From the NCBI RefSeq assembly GCF_042186555.1, contig NC_133324.1:135087577-135151576 (forward strand): a DNA stretch of 64,000 bases, in the 5' to 3' direction. The notes below the pieces were generated by a model. That model was not told the DNA's origin, did not search any database, and saw only the letters and a program-made list of their open reading frames with translations. Position numbers and translations under genes: made by a program. Source of the stretch: Aquarana catesbeiana. Lineage: Eukaryota > Chordata > Amphibia > Anura > Ranidae. This document shows, in pieces, positions 33,401 to 43,606 of the stretch (position 1 is its first letter; every line of letters starts with the position of its first letter).

Positions 33401-35509
33401 CAGTCAAGCATGGTGGTGGCAGTGTCAAGGCCTGAGGCTGTCGGCACTGGGGAGCTACAGTACATTGAGGGAACCATGAATGACTACGTGTACTGTAACA
33501 TACTCAAGCAGAGCATGATCCCCTCCATTCAGAGACTGGGACGCAGGGCAGTAGTCCAACAACATGATAACGACACCAAACACACCTCCAAGATGACCAC
33601 TGCCTTGTTAAATAAGCTGAGGGAAAAGGTGGTGGACTGGCCAAGCATGTCTCCAGACCTAAACCCTATTGAGCATCTGTGGGGCATCCTCAAACAGAAG
33701 GTGGAGGAGCGCAAGGTCTCTAACATCCACCAGCATTGTGATCTTGTCGTGGAACAGGACTCTAGTGGCAACCTGTGAAGCTCTGGTGAACTTCATGCCC
33801 AAGGGGGTTAAGGCAGTGCTGGAAAATCATGGTGGCCACACAAAATATTGACACTTTGGGCTCAGTTTGGACATTTTCACTTAGGGGTGTACTCACTTTT
33901 GTTGCCAGCGGTTTAGACATTAATGGCTGTGTGTTGAGTTATTTTGAGAGGGCAGCAAATTTACACTGTTATACAAGCTGTACATTCACTATTTTACATT
34001 GTAGCAAAGTGTCATTTCTTCAGTGTTGTCACATGAAAAGGTATAATAAAATATTTACAAAAATGAGAGATGTACTCCCTCTTGTGAGAAATTGTAACTA
34101 CCTTAAAAAAAAAAGTATATAAAGTTGGGCATACACCATACAATCTGGTTCTACAGAGCTTTTGTAATATGAGGAGAAACTTAAATGATCCTTTTAAATC
34201 ATATTAAATCAAGCAGGCCTTTTACACTACATGGTTAATGGTAATGGTCCTGAATCTAGGATGGAAAAGGATCTGGGGGTCCTAGTAGATAACAGGCTCA
34301 GCAATGACATGCAATGCCAAGCTGCTGCTAACAAAGCAAACAGAATATTGGCATGAATTAAAAAGGGGATCAACTCCAGAGATAAAACGATAATTCTCCC
34401 ACTCTACAAGACTCTGGTCCGGCCGCACCTGGAGTATGCTGTCCAGTTCTGGGCACCAGTCCTCAGGAAGGATGTACTGGAAATGGAGCGAGTACAAAGA
34501 AGGGCAACAAAGCTAATAAAGGGTCTGGAGGATCTTAGTTATGAGGAAAGGTCGCGAGCACTGAACTTATTCTCTCTGGAGAAGAGACGCTTGAGAGGGG
34601 ATATGATTTCAATTTACAAATACCATACTGGTGACCCCACAAAAGAAATAAAACTTTTTCGCAGAAGAGAGTTTAACAAGACTCGTTGCCACTCATTAAA
34701 ATTAGAAGAAAAGAGGTTTAACCTTAAACTACATAGAGGGTTCTTTACTGTAAGAGCGGCAAGGATGTAGAATTCCCTTCCACAAGTGGGGGTCTCAGCG
34801 GGGGGCATTGATAGCTTCAAGAAACTATTAGATAAGCATCTGAATGACCGCAACATACAGGGATATACAATGTAATACTGACACATAATCACACACATAC
34901 TGTAGGTTGGACTTGATGGACTTGTGTCTTTTTTCAACCTCACCTACTATGTAACTAGATCTAAAGGAGATTGTGCAATCAGATGGTACAGTTTTTGTTC
35001 AGTCTACACTTCAGCTGTTATATGTGCAAATACAATCAATGAACAGTATTTTTTAAAATACAAAAATCTCTTTGTTCTAAGTTACAGTTTAGCTACGCTC
35101 CTCTACCCATAATGCAGTAGAGGTGCCTCAGTCACTGTGGGGTGTGGAGGGTGCAGGAGGTGATATGGCTTCTTAGAGTATAGTAGGAGTTTGTATCAAG
35201 CTCTCCACCTTCTTTCTCATTTTAGCAGCCAGTGTGGGACGGATATTTTAGCTGGTGTACAGGGGATGATGGGAATGTAGGATGAAGGACTGAAATGTTA
35301 CATAATGAAGATGAGAAATCTATAAAGCAGATGGACATTTCATCATATCGCTGGCTTGGCGAGTTCACACTGTGGACATTTATTATGAATGATCTCACCT
35401 GCTGCTGACATTTCTGATTACTGGCCAGCATCAGAGAGGAACGGACAGTCCCAGCACATCTCACTGCCAGGCTGGCATATAGGACCCGCAACAGCGACTG
35501 GCCAGGCAT
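27018..35509 (-). CDS. hint2: Histidine triad nucleotide-binding protein 2, mitochondrial (five exons)
   Basis: Coding exons on the minus strand are 35399-35509, 30288-30425, 30107-30211, 29698-29770 and 27018-27109, 519 nt in total for 172 residues; human HINT2 has 163. All four introns have GT donors and AG acceptors and phases match. The first 37 residues are Arg-bearing and free of acids (RVLYASLAVRCAGTVRSS), as for a mitochondrial targeting peptide. The HIT domain follows: VTIFSRIIDRSIPADIIYED, PVHFLVIPRKPIARIS, LLGHLLVTA, and the histidine triad HLHVHVIGG near the C-terminus, ending WPPG. VINDGKQGAQSVYHLH matches HINT2 rather than HINT1. HINT proteins hydrolyse purine nucleoside phosphoramidates; HINT2 acts in the mitochondrial matrix. 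No frame defect is seen, so the gene is probably functional. Confidence 0.93.
27110..28224. other. hint2 intron 4, lower part
   Basis: No coding sequence beyond hint2. The part near 28015-28040 (ccagtgttttttcaatctgg) resembles a hAT terminus, but I did not find a partner end. Confidence 0.5.
28293..29045. mobile_element. 753-bp hAT MITE in hint2 intron 4
   Basis: Ends are cagggtggctaaaaa and, inverted, cagggtggatttaattt, with a following gattt/aaatc-rich subterminal region. An exact 8-bp duplication ttttaatg lies at 28285-28292 and 29046-29053. This is the hAT signature. The element is non-coding. Confidence 0.9.
29065..29406. mobile_element. MITE with TTAA or TAA duplication
   Basis: Ends gggccccttatccatg and, inverted, ggcccctttcacatga, flanked by TTAA at 29061-29064 and 29407-29410. 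With a 3-bp reading (TAA/TTA) it would be Harbinger, with 4 bp piggyBac or Kolobok. The terminal sequence does not match the other TTAA elements here, so Harbinger is the better guess. Confidence 0.65.
29617..29634. repeat. C homopolymer
   Basis: A run of about 18 C in hint2 intron 4, some 65 bases past the exon 4 donor. Confidence 0.9.
29698..29770 (-). CDS. hint2: hint2 coding exon 4
   Basis: 73 nt, reading LLGHLLVTASHLAQKEGLTQ and GYRI plus one base of the next codon. Acceptor ccatag/CT, donor TTG/GTGAGT. The trailing G joins TG of exon 5 to make the Val of VINDG. Confidence 0.93.
30107..30211 (-). CDS. hint2: hint2 coding exon 3
   Basis: 105 nt (35 codons), CLAFRDVSPQGPVHFLVIP through GDTQ. 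Acceptor ttgcag/TG, donor CAG/GTAATG. It encodes the central strands of the HIT fold. Confidence 0.93.
30288..30425 (-). CDS. hint2: hint2 coding exon 2
   Basis: 138 nt (46 codons), from RPYCASHGVGSDE to IIYEDEQ. The acceptor ggttag/cg follows a (CT)n tract and the donor is CAG/GTAACG. It holds the start of the HIT domain, with IFSRIIDRSIPADIIYED matching human HINT2 closely. Confidence 0.92.
30433..30464. repeat. (GA)n microsatellite, serving as polypyrimidine tract
   Basis: About 16 GA units on the plus strand. On the minus strand this is a (CT)n tract ending seven bases before the exon 2 acceptor of hint2, where a polypyrimidine tract is required. Confidence 0.85.
30631..30912. mobile_element. 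282-bp Harbinger-like MITE in hint2 intron 1
   Basis: Ends agctggccataaatag and, inverted, agctggccatagacag; exact TAA at 30628-30630 and 30913-30915. Its first four bases match those of the MITE at 15549. Confidence 0.75.
30916..31450. other. hint2 intron 1 sequence without a recognised element
   Basis: I see no gene or clear repeat end. The part with aagcggaacttcagtc and cacttcctgtttcttgtctg looks like common frog intergenic repeat, but ends cannot be placed. Confidence 0.4.
31451..32366. mobile_element. piggyBac-type MITE, complete, 912 bp
   Basis: TTAA at 31451-31454 and 32363-32366. The left end reads ccacttcagccccggtag and the right end, inverted, ccacttgccgaccgctgc. The first six bases are shared. 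A longer relative at 48565-52311 still carries the C-terminus of a piggyBac transposase, which identifies the superfamily. The element lies in hint2 intron 1. Confidence 0.85.
32522..34096 (+). mobile_element. Tc1-like transposon in hint2 intron 1
   Basis: Left end tacagtatctcacaaaagtg, right end (inverted) tacaatttctcacaagaggg, with TA at the edges. Length 1.57 kb fits Tc1/mariner. The internal motif gtgagtacacccc recurs about 180 bp in from the left end, as in IR/DR-type Tc1 ends. A second copy of the same family is at 56583-57695 on the other strand. Confidence 0.88.
32895..33850 (+). pseudogene. Tc1 transposase, frameshifted
   Basis: It starts MEAHDKELSEDLKKRIVALH at 32895. After shifts it shows the second HTH region (AEVEGVGGQSVSAQTIHRTL), then YWNHVLWSDETKINLFG with the first catalytic Asp (about 33300-33345), VQQHDNDTKHTSKM with the second, and SPDLNPIEHLWGIL with the third position (about 33652-33693). 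Stops at about 33015, 33369 and 33780 and several shifts destroy the frame. Confidence 0.88.
34180..34960 (+). pseudogene. CR1-like LINE, 3' end
   Basis: The frame reads EKDLGVLVDNRLSNDMQC, LVRPHLEYAVQFWAPVLRKD, RVQRRATKLIKGLEDLSYEE and LFSLEKRRLRGDMISIYKY, the classic C-terminal region of CR1-clade ORF2. It ends near 34875 with NIQGYTM. The 3' UTR carries ggttggacttgatggacttg and ttttttcaacct, typical of CR1 termini. One stop at about 34356 and one at 34768 break the frame. 5' truncation is usual for CR1. It lies in hint2 intron 1. Confidence 0.88.
34961..35398. other. hint2 intron 1, exon-proximal part
   Basis: No recognised element. It contains the exon 1 donor at 35398-35397 on the minus strand. 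Confidence 0.5.
35399..35509 (-). CDS. hint2: hint2 coding exon 1 (targeting peptide)
   Basis: ATG at 35509-35507 opens MPGQSLLRVLYASLAVRC and the exon ends in three Gln codons at a CAG/GTGAGA donor. It is 111 nt, ending on a codon boundary. Directly before the ATG the minus strand reads cttctcttccag/tgATG, a good splice acceptor, so a non-coding first exon may lie further up. Confidence 0.88.
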
Positions 35510-35734
35510 CACTGGAAGAGAAGATCAGGCATTATTGCTGAGCACAAAGGACAACATTAGTTACTGGAATCTGTAGATGTCTGCGTATAGGGGAACTCCT
35601 GTCATTCAGAAATCCCTACATTTATTGTATGTTTTTTATATATTATCTTCCAGCAGTCCCCTGAACACTACAAAAAAGGGTAGACTTATTGGCCTTATGA
35701 CCACTGCATTACTCCCTGCTGCCGACTTTGTTTC

Positions 35735-36100
35735 AGGCACTGGGGTCTGGAAGTGAGGTCTTTACACCATATTTCAGGCACTGGGGGCTGGAGGTATTTA
35801 TACCATATTTCAGGTACTGGGGGCTGGGGAGAGGTCTTTACACCATATTTTAGACACTGGAGGCTTGAGGAGAGGCGTTTACACCATATTTCAGGCACTG
35901 GGGGCTGGGGAGAGGTCTTTACACCATATTTTAGACACTGGAGGCTGGGGAGAAGTCTTTACACCATATTTTAAACACTGGAGGCTTGAGGAGAGGTGTT
36001 TACACCATATTTCAGGTACTGGGGGCTGGGGAGAGGTCTTTACACCATATTTCAGGCACTGGGGGCTGGGGAGAGGTCTTTACACAATATTTCAGATACT
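35735..36100. repeat. 40-41 bp minisatellite upstream of hint2
   Basis: About nine imperfect units around the core ctttacaccatatttcagg followed by cactgggggctgggg. Two alternating subtypes occur (caggcactgggggctgggg and tagacactggaggcttgagg). All frames stay open because of the repeat, but there is no gene. It begins about 225 bases upstream of the hint2 ATG. Confidence 0.9.
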
Positions 36101-36104
36101 GTAA

Positions 36105-36633
36105 TAATGTCACTAGTTCCCGAAAAAAGTGTCAAAATGTCAGTTAGGTGTCCGATCTGTCCGCCGCAATCCCCCTAAAAATCACTGATCGCCACCATTA
36201 CTAGTAAAAAAATAAAAATGCCATAAATCTATCCCCTATTTTGTAGATGCTATAACTTTTGTGCAAACTAATCAATATACACTTATTGGGATTTTTTTTA
36301 CCAAAAAAAATATGTAGCAGAATACATATTAGCCTAAACTTATGAAGAAATAATTAAAAAAAAACATTTTTTTTTTGGGGGGGGGGGGGGGGGGAATGTT
36401 TTATAGCAAAAAGTAAAAAATGTAGTACTTTTTTTTGTTTCTAGCGCAAAAACGCAGAGGTGATCAAATACCACCAAAAGAAAGCTCTATTTGTGGGGAA
36501 AAAAAAGACATAAATTTTGTTTGGGTACATCGTCGCACGACCGCACAATTGTGAGTTAAAGCGATGCAGTGCCGTACCACAAAAAATGGCCTGGTCATTA
36601 GGGGTAAATTCTTCCGTGGCTGAAGTGGTTATG
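36105..36633. repeat. piggyBac-type MITE fragment (right half)
   Basis: It matches the left part of the 31451 element in inverted orientation (for example accaccaaaagaaagctcta, then ggctgaagtggtta at the end). The TTAA has decayed to TTAT. A G run lies at about 36378-36394. The other end is missing. Confidence 0.65.
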
Positions 36634-36654
36634 GATAGAGCGGAGTGGGATTAG

Positions 36655-36920
36655 AACACCTGTCAGGTTCTTATTGCTGTCTGTGCCCCTATTAGAGAGA
36701 TTCACCCTGTTTACCATTATCATTTAGAGTGAAAGTGAAAGAAAATCACAATTTTGAGTTGTCACCAATAAAGGAACAGAGGGGAAATGTTCCAATGGGG
36801 ACACTAGTTCTGGTTATTTCTTCTGACTTCCTGTTTTGGCTATGGGACAGGAAGTGAAGGGAAATCTCCCCAATGGGACACAGATTGGAAAAGAACGTTT
36901 GCCTTTTGTTCTACTTTAAG
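36655..36920 (+). repeat. Interspersed repeat family B, copy 3
   Basis: Contains gagattcaccctgtttacca, ttgagttgtcacc and acaggaagtgaagggaaatc, the inverse of 12380-12660. Confidence 0.55.
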
Positions 36921-37417
36921 CCCTGGGTGGTACGACGCCTCATGCCTGGTGTTCAGGGTAATATTCCATCAGTACTACACTGACCCTGTACACCATGGGG
37001 ACACAAACTGCCAGCAATGTACAGGACACCAGAGCAGGGAAGGGACACAATACATAGGATGGGGTCAGATAGTTGTGTACAGGTGGATACAATGTGTGTT
37101 CTGACAGGCGACCCACATATACAGTAGGGAAGGAGAGGATATAGAGGAGAATGACAGACATGGGGACACACACATTACAGGGTAACAGATACACGTTCTT
37201 CAAAGTGACTTACTAGTCCACTTCCTGCCACGCCCCCTGGTCAGGCAGCATACCATGTGACCCGGGGGCGGAGCCCAGCATGTAGACGTGACAATAACCA
37301 CTTACTTTTTTTTTTCCTTAGCTTTGACGTTCCTCTCCACCGATTTTTATAAATTATTTATCTGGTAATTTTTTTATCACAACTCCTGTGTATCTCTTTG
37401 CATCTTTCGCGTTCCAA
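36921..37417. other. No recognised gene or element
   Basis: Open frames exist on the minus strand around 36940-37203 but show no protein family and no conserved motif. Treated as non-coding. Confidence 0.45.
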
Positions 37418-37590
37418 GCCTTGTTCTCGTTATATTTACAATCCAAGCCTCGTTCTCGCTGGCTGTTTCAGTATTCCAAGCCTCGTTTTCGTTGTGCGTT
37501 TTAAGGCTCGTTCTTACTGCATCTGCAATCCAGACCTCGTTTTTCTCAGCTTTAGTGTGGTTTAAGCCTTGTTCTTGTCTGTGTCTTACA
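37418..37590. repeat. Degenerate short tandem repeat
   Basis: Loosely repeated units of about 30-40 bases around the core ccaagcctcgttctcgtt. About five recognisable units. Confidence 0.5.
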
Positions 37591-38256
37591 AGTTTAAATC
37601 ACTATATTTTGCTAGAAAATTACTTAGAACCCCCAAAAATTATATTTATTTGTTAGCAGAGACCTTAGAGCATACAATGGCTATTGTGACAATATTTTAT
37701 GTCACACTGCAATTTTTTTGAAAAAATACACTTTTTTTAATTAAAAAAAAACACTAACGTTAGCTCTATTTTTTTTATATAATGTGAAAGATGATGTAAC
37801 GCCAAGTAAATAGATACCTAACATACCATGCGTTAAAATTGTGCACGCTCGTGGAATGGTGACAAACTACAGTACTTAAAAATCTCCATAGGCCATGCTT
37901 TAAAATGTTTACAGGTTACCTGTTTAGAGTTACAGAGGAGGTCTAGTGCTAGAATTATTGCTCTTGCTCTAACAATCACAGTGATACCTCAAATGTGGTT
38001 TGAACACCGTTTATATATGCAGGCGTGACTTACGTATGTGTTCGCTTCTGAATGCGGGCATGGAAGGATAGGGCGCTTTAAAAAAAAATCAAATTTTTTT
38101 TTTTTTTACACTGTCCCTTTATTTTATTATTTTTTTTTTAATCACATTTATTCCTATTACAAGGAATGTAAACATCCCTTGTAATAGAAATAAACATGAC
38201 AAGTACTCTTTATTCAAAGATCTGGGGTCACAAAGACCCCAATCTCTCATTTACCT

Positions 38257-39664
38257 TTAACCACTTCCCACCCGCCATATAGCAAAATAATGGCTGGAAA
38301 GTAGTTGTATTATCCTGACTGGATATCAAATGACGTCCAGTCAGCATAAACCGCTAGCATGCTCCTGCCAAGGCAGGCAGCGCGACGATCGGTGGTAAGG
38401 TGTGTCAGTCTGACGCACCGCATCTTTGATCTAGGTAAAGAGCCTAAGACGTAGGCTTTTTACCATGTGACATGTGATCAGCTGTGTCCAATCACAGCTC
38501 ATCACAGTTTAAACAGGGAGAATCATTTATCAGCTTTTCCTCCACTCGCACTGACAGGCACGAGTAGAGGAGAGACAATTGGCTGCTCTCCTGCTGACGG
38601 GGGGGGGCAGGGGGTCTGCGCTGATAATCAGCGCATTGATTATCAGTGAAGACCCATCGAGGATGCCCAGTTCAGACCACCAGGGATGCCTACTTAGGAC
38701 CACCAGGTGAGCCCACCAGGGGTGCCAATCAGCAGAGGTGGGGGACTCGAGTCACATGACTTGACCCGAGTCAGACTCGAGTCACCTGTTTGAGGACTTG
38801 CGACTTGCTTGACAAAATTAAATAAATGACTCGACTTGACTTTGACTTGTCACTAATGACTTGCGACTTGACTTTGACTTGGGCTATTTGACTTGCAATG
38901 ACTTGCAATGACTTGGCACCACCAGTTCTGTGTCTTGGCCTAGGCAAAAGCCGCCCCCCCCCCCCCCCACAAAAGAAAGCTCCCCCGAGTCCCGGCTTCG
39001 GGGTAGATCAGTATTTTGACTTAATTTGTGACTTGACCAAAATAAATGACTTGACTTGACTTGCTTGACTTCTAGCAGGGACTCGACTTGCTTGCTTTTC
39101 GCCACAGTAACTTGGGACTTGCTTGTGACTTGAAGGTTAAGACTTGAGACTTGCTTGTGACTTGCACATGTGTGACTTACTCCCATCACTGCCAATCAGT
39201 GCCCATTAGGATGGCACTCTGTGCCTATCAATTATGCCTGCCAGTGCCTCCTGATCAGTACTGCCTATTAGTACCACCTATGATTGTCCATCAGTGCCAC
39301 CTATCAGTTCCCATTAGTGCTGCTTATCAGTACCGCCTATCAGTGCCCATTAGTGCTGCATATAAGTGCCTCATCATCAGTACCATCTCATCAGTGCCAA
39401 TCAGTTCTGCCTCATCAGTGTCCATCAGTGAAGGAGAAAACTTACTTATTTACAAAGTTTTGTAGCAGAAACAAAGAAAAACTTTTTTTTTTTCAAAATT
39501 TTCGGTCTTTTTTTATTTGTAGCGCAAAAAATAAAAACTCCAGTGGTGATCAAATACCACTAAAAGAAAGCTGTATTTACGGGGGAAAAAATTATAAAAA
39601 TTTTGTTTGGGTACAACGTCGCATGACCACCAATTGTGAAAGTGCCCTGTATTGAAATGGTTAA
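38257..39664. mobile_element. piggyBac-type MITE with a hAT insertion
   Basis: TTAA at 38257-38260 and 39661-39664. Ends read ccacttcccacccgcc and, inverted, ccatttcaatacagg. The middle holds a degenerate tandem of atcagtgcc-type units (39192-39430). A hAT element interrupts it at 38733. Confidence 0.8.
38733..39191. mobile_element. 459-bp hAT-like element rich in GACTTG
   Basis: An exact 8-bp duplication ccaatcag lies at 38725-38732 and 39192-39199. Ends are cagaggtgggggactcgagt and, inverted, cagtgatgggagtaagtcac. The body repeats gacttg many times in both spacings, plus a C run at 38952-38968. I know similar GACTTG-rich repeats from fish and frogs. No coding capacity. Confidence 0.88.
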
Positions 39665-40038
39665 AAAAAAAGACATTTTGACTTTAATAATAAATAAAAA
39701 ATCCAGTCTATCTGTCGGACCGGAAATTACATAGGAGGTCGCTCTGGTCCACCAAGGGTATAGAGCCGAGTGGGGGCCATCTTGCCCTCACTTGGCTTTC
39801 TGCCTATCCATCCGATGGATTGGATCGTTTCCGGGTTTACCGACGGCTCCAGTAAACGCGCCGCCCTTAAAAATGATTCCACAGCGAATCCGCCCCCGGG
39901 ATCACTTTTAGCAGATGCCGAATCGCCTATAGAAAAAAATGATGCCAGGGTTATGGCAGCAGCTGGTCAGCCGAGAGCCAATCAGCACTGTCCAGACAGA
40001 TGGTCAAGGGTCATGTAGCCTCATATGACAGTCAGAGG

Positions 40039-40595
40039 CAGGGCTGGTGCAAGGATTTTTGACACCCTAGGCCAGGGCAATGCAATTAACGGACCTCCAG
40101 CTGTTGCAAAACTACAAGTCCCATCATGCCTCTGCCTCTGGTTGTCATGTTTGTGGCTGTCAGAGTCTTGCTATGCCTCATGGGACTTGTAGCTCTGCAA
40201 CAGCTGGAGGTCCGCTAATTGCATATCCTTGACCTAGACGAAACCTCATTTTGCCGCATCCCCCTTGGCTCCACCCTGACTCCGCCCCCTTTGTCCTGCC
40301 CATGTATACCCAACCTTTTTAATGAAGCGTCCATCAAATGCAGCCTCACCAGCGCCCATCAGTGTAGCCTACTAGTGCCAATTAATGAATGTTTGCTTCC
40401 ATTCATTCGGGACACAGTCCTCAGCCGCCACTGCACCTCTGACACTATGTGCGAATGGAGCGGCGGCTGCCTGCTGATGCTAAGACTTAGTTGCTTGTTC
40501 CAGAGAGAGAGTAGGAACATCAGTGGCCAGGCACCCCTAGGCAGCAGTGGACCCTAGGCGGCTGCCTAGTTTGCCTAGTGGTAGCACCGGCCCTG
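40039..40595. mobile_element. 557-bp hAT MITE
   Basis: An exact 8-bp duplication gtcagagg lies at 40031-40038 and 40596-40603. Ends are cagggctggtgcaagg and, inverted, cagggccggtgctacc. It contains a smaller hAT MITE (40073-40231) near its left end. Confidence 0.92.
40073..40231. mobile_element. 159-bp hAT-like hairpin MITE, second copy
   Basis: Same element as 13590-13748, same length. Flanks ccctaggc and acctagac agree at 6 of 8 positions. It sits inside the left arm of the hAT MITE at 40039, in a second round of insertion. Confidence 0.85.
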
Positions 40596-40700
40596 GTCAG
40601 AGGAGAATGAAAATTCCTCCTACAAGCTTTAACCAGACACTGATAGAAGTCTTAAGACTGCTATATACTGCTTATGAAAAAAGGTATTTAGCAGTTTATA

Positions 40701-41669
40701 TTTATTATAATTGCATTTCCATGTTCTGTGTACTGTGGGGGACCAGATAAAGTGAATGCAGGGCTCTGGGTTTAGTCACACTTTAATGCATTCTCTGAAT
40801 TAAGGTAAAAAACTTACCATTACCCATCCTACTCACTGCCATCCCTAAACACATATCTGCTCCTGTCACTGCTGCAGCGCTGTCCCAGCTGCAACACTGC
40901 GCCCCTCACTTCCTGGTTTCACAGGAGACACTGAGAGCAGTGGAAGCCATATGCTGTTAGTAAAACTCCTGTGTGGAGGGAGCAGGGGCGTAGCTTACTG
41001 ACACTGTGTGTGTCTATGGACGCACACAGCCTAGCTCAGGACTGCACATGCAAGGGTGCCTCTACAGTACCCAGCTTGCTAAGGGGGGACTTGCTAAGTG
41101 GAGAACTGCTAAAGAGGAGGTTCAGGACCACTCTCACCTTGCACATAGCAGGTAAGTATAACATCTTTTTTTATTTTAATAATAATATATAAAAAATCAA
41201 CCTTTAGTATCACTTGAATGATGAAGGAAGGTGATTTATTATGGATCAGGATTAATATGACAAAGAAATCCAGCATAGATGAGTTGATACAGAGGCACAT
41301 TTAAATGTTAAAAGAACAAAATAAGAGGGCATTACAGTAGATATGAACCTTTATTAACTACCATTCAGTTTGTTAAAGAACAGTTTATAAAAAGCAATTG
41401 TCTTTTTCTAGTTTAAATAGTTTTTAAATATTTAAAAAGGTTTGACTTTTTTATCTATTGTTGCATCCCAGTGCAGCTAATCTACCACAGTCTTTTTGCA
41501 GTCACTTCTGCACACACTCCAGCAACGTCTGAATAGCATTTCTCTAAAGATCTCCAAACCATGTCCCTCTCCGCTAAACTTCATCCACACTTCCAGTTGG
41601 GGAGTGGGCACTCTCCAAGTAGAATGATACAATGTATTGGGACTACATGTCCCATGATTCATTGAATAG
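40701..41669. repeat. Intergenic sequence with repeat family D
   Basis: Positions 40860-41215 include gagcaggggcgtagctta and gacactgtgtgtgtct, which recur at 56205-56270. The rest shows no recognised element. Confidence 0.45.
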
Positions 41670-41860
41670 CGGCCACATTGCCCATGAACACCCTAAATAT
41701 GCACCCAAGTAGGCACATTCACAATGAACCTGGCCACAATGCATTTGTGGGCCCTAAGCATGCCACCTGTGTGGGCACATAATAATGACCCCGGGCACAA
41801 TGTGTTTGCAGGCCCAAGAATAGCACCTGAGCGGGTACATAATGATAAAGACCCAGATGG
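41670..41860. repeat. 61-bp tandem repeat, about three units
   Basis: Units start at ggccacattgcccatgaaca, ggccacaatgcatttgtggg and gggcacaatgtgtttgcagg. Spacing is 61 bases. The units have diverged by about a third. Confidence 0.7.
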
Positions 41861-43182
41861 GAAAGAACACATCAGGGTGGCTCCAGGGAGACTTTCAAGG
41901 CAATGTGGTCACCCTTATAGGCTGGAATGAGTTACACTAAACCTTTGAAAGTTAATTTAGCTGCAGACACAGGCTGAACTTAACACAAAAAGAGAGACTG
42001 AAAACAAGCATAAACATACAAAATGTTACCACATTTTATTTTCTCTATGGAGGGTCTAATAATAATAAGTAAGAATGAATCCTGCATTGTTTACAGGCTT
42101 AATTACCATAATAAATCTGCCCATAATGTCACGTGCTAGTGTGAAGAAGTGTTTAAGTTGCCATTTAACCCTTTAATAACTCAGTCTTCCTTGTTTCCCT
42201 TTAGCCATTTTTTTGTACTCTTCATATGTAAACTTTTTTTTATACGTTTGCACCACATGCCTCTTCCACAGATTAAAAGGTACCACACAGCCCATCCCAT
42301 TCTGTTCTCTGAGGAGCAAACAGTGGTAATTCCATGAGTAAGTGGTCATTCTGTGACTTGAGCAAAGGGATAATGGCGCTGGTTGCTAGGGGAAACACCA
42401 ACCCACAACAGGCCTTCCTTGTCAATGAACTCATGAACAAATATCAAATCAGTGGCCGGTGCTGCCGCTGTTCACATGTAATTGCTTGTCTGAGTGGTTA
42501 TATGCAATTAGGGACTCTAAGTGGCCCTTAATGCAGACAGTTTACATCCAGGGTTGATGCTTGTGACTGTATTCACAGTAAATTGACTGCAATCAATCGT
42601 TCACTTTGTATGCATTCAATGCACAGAGTGCTGATACGGCATTTAGCTGAATATGAGTATAGCAGCCTATCTGCCCTCATTCATTTGTTTGAATGAGGTC
42701 TTAACCTGGAATTAAAGGCACAGATACTCACCTATGCTCCAACAGCCCAATGCCCATGCCAGGGTCCCTTGCCAGCACCAGCATCTTCTCCCCAGGTTCA
42801 TCTGAACATGTTGATTGTGCTGGTGCAGGATGATGCCCATGTGCAGCTCAGTGTACATTCTGCAGGGAACAGGGGATTGTGAACAGGCAGGTAAGTGTAT
42901 TTAATTTCAGAAGAGACATTGCATTTTAATTTTTTGTTTCACTTTAAAGACCCTGCAAACCCCCCCCCCCCCCCCCCAGAAAATCTGCCAGGAATGCACC
43001 CAGCTCCCAATTTCTGCTGTGGGCTAAAAACATTAGGCGTTTTTGTGGAGTGGTGTCAGCTATCCCAGTTTTCTTTTGCTAAACTAGTCAACATCCCCCC
43101 CCCCCAATCCTATTCTCCACAACATAAAAAACTGATCATTCTGTAGTACCTAGATAAGAACTAGGAGGAATCATTCAACTTC
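41861..43182. other. No recognised gene or element
   Basis: Unique-looking sequence with a C run at about 42960-42977 and a shorter one near 43095-43105. No supported coding exon. Confidence 0.5.
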
Positions 43183-43606
43183 TTAACCCCTTTCCGCACA
43201 GCCCTGGCTTCCCTTTGAGTTGTTCTTTACATCTGGGGATGGGATGGACTTCCCAATCATGTGATCATTGTGATTGGCTATCACGGTGGTCACATGATCA
43301 GGAGCCCATCCCCCTGGCACCCGATCATGGCTGGAGACCAATAGCTGTCCATGAAAGCTTGGTCACTGTACTGGGAGAGTGCACTGATTAAATTCCCAAC
43401 ACAAAAACCTTGGCCATTCATGGACGTATAAAGTTCTCAAATGTTTGCATACCCTTAGAGAATTGGTAAAAAATTTATAATTTTTAAAGAAAACATGAGT
43501 GAGCAGGCAAAGCACATTTCTTTTATTTCTTATGGGATTCATATTCTGTAACTGTAGCTATAACTGTAAGTCATAACAGAATGGCACAATCATAAAAAGA
43601 AACATG

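Larger units (their letters stand above)
37740..40700 (+). repeat. Interspersed repeat family C, copy 2, split by nested insertions
   Basis: It opens with ataatgtgaaagatgatgta, runs to 38256, continues at 39665 with gacattttgactttaataat and gagccgagtgggggccatct, to 40038, and resumes at 40604. The order matches the inverted copy at 12720-13480. Insertions at 38257-39664 and 40039-40595 account for the gaps. Confidence 0.65.

Noticed and set aside
35695..36104. Several overlapping frames with repeats such as HISGTGGW
   Set aside because: They are readings of the 40-bp minisatellite in different phases; no start context or conservation.
36940..37203. Minus-strand frame of 87 codons with hydrophobic stretches
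   Set aside because: No family resemblance and no splice or promoter context; length is within chance.
38750..39180. GACTTG repeats as a possible CRISPR-like or regulatory array
   Set aside because: Spacing is irregular, there are no spacers of even length, and the stretch has hAT ends and an exact 8-bp duplication.
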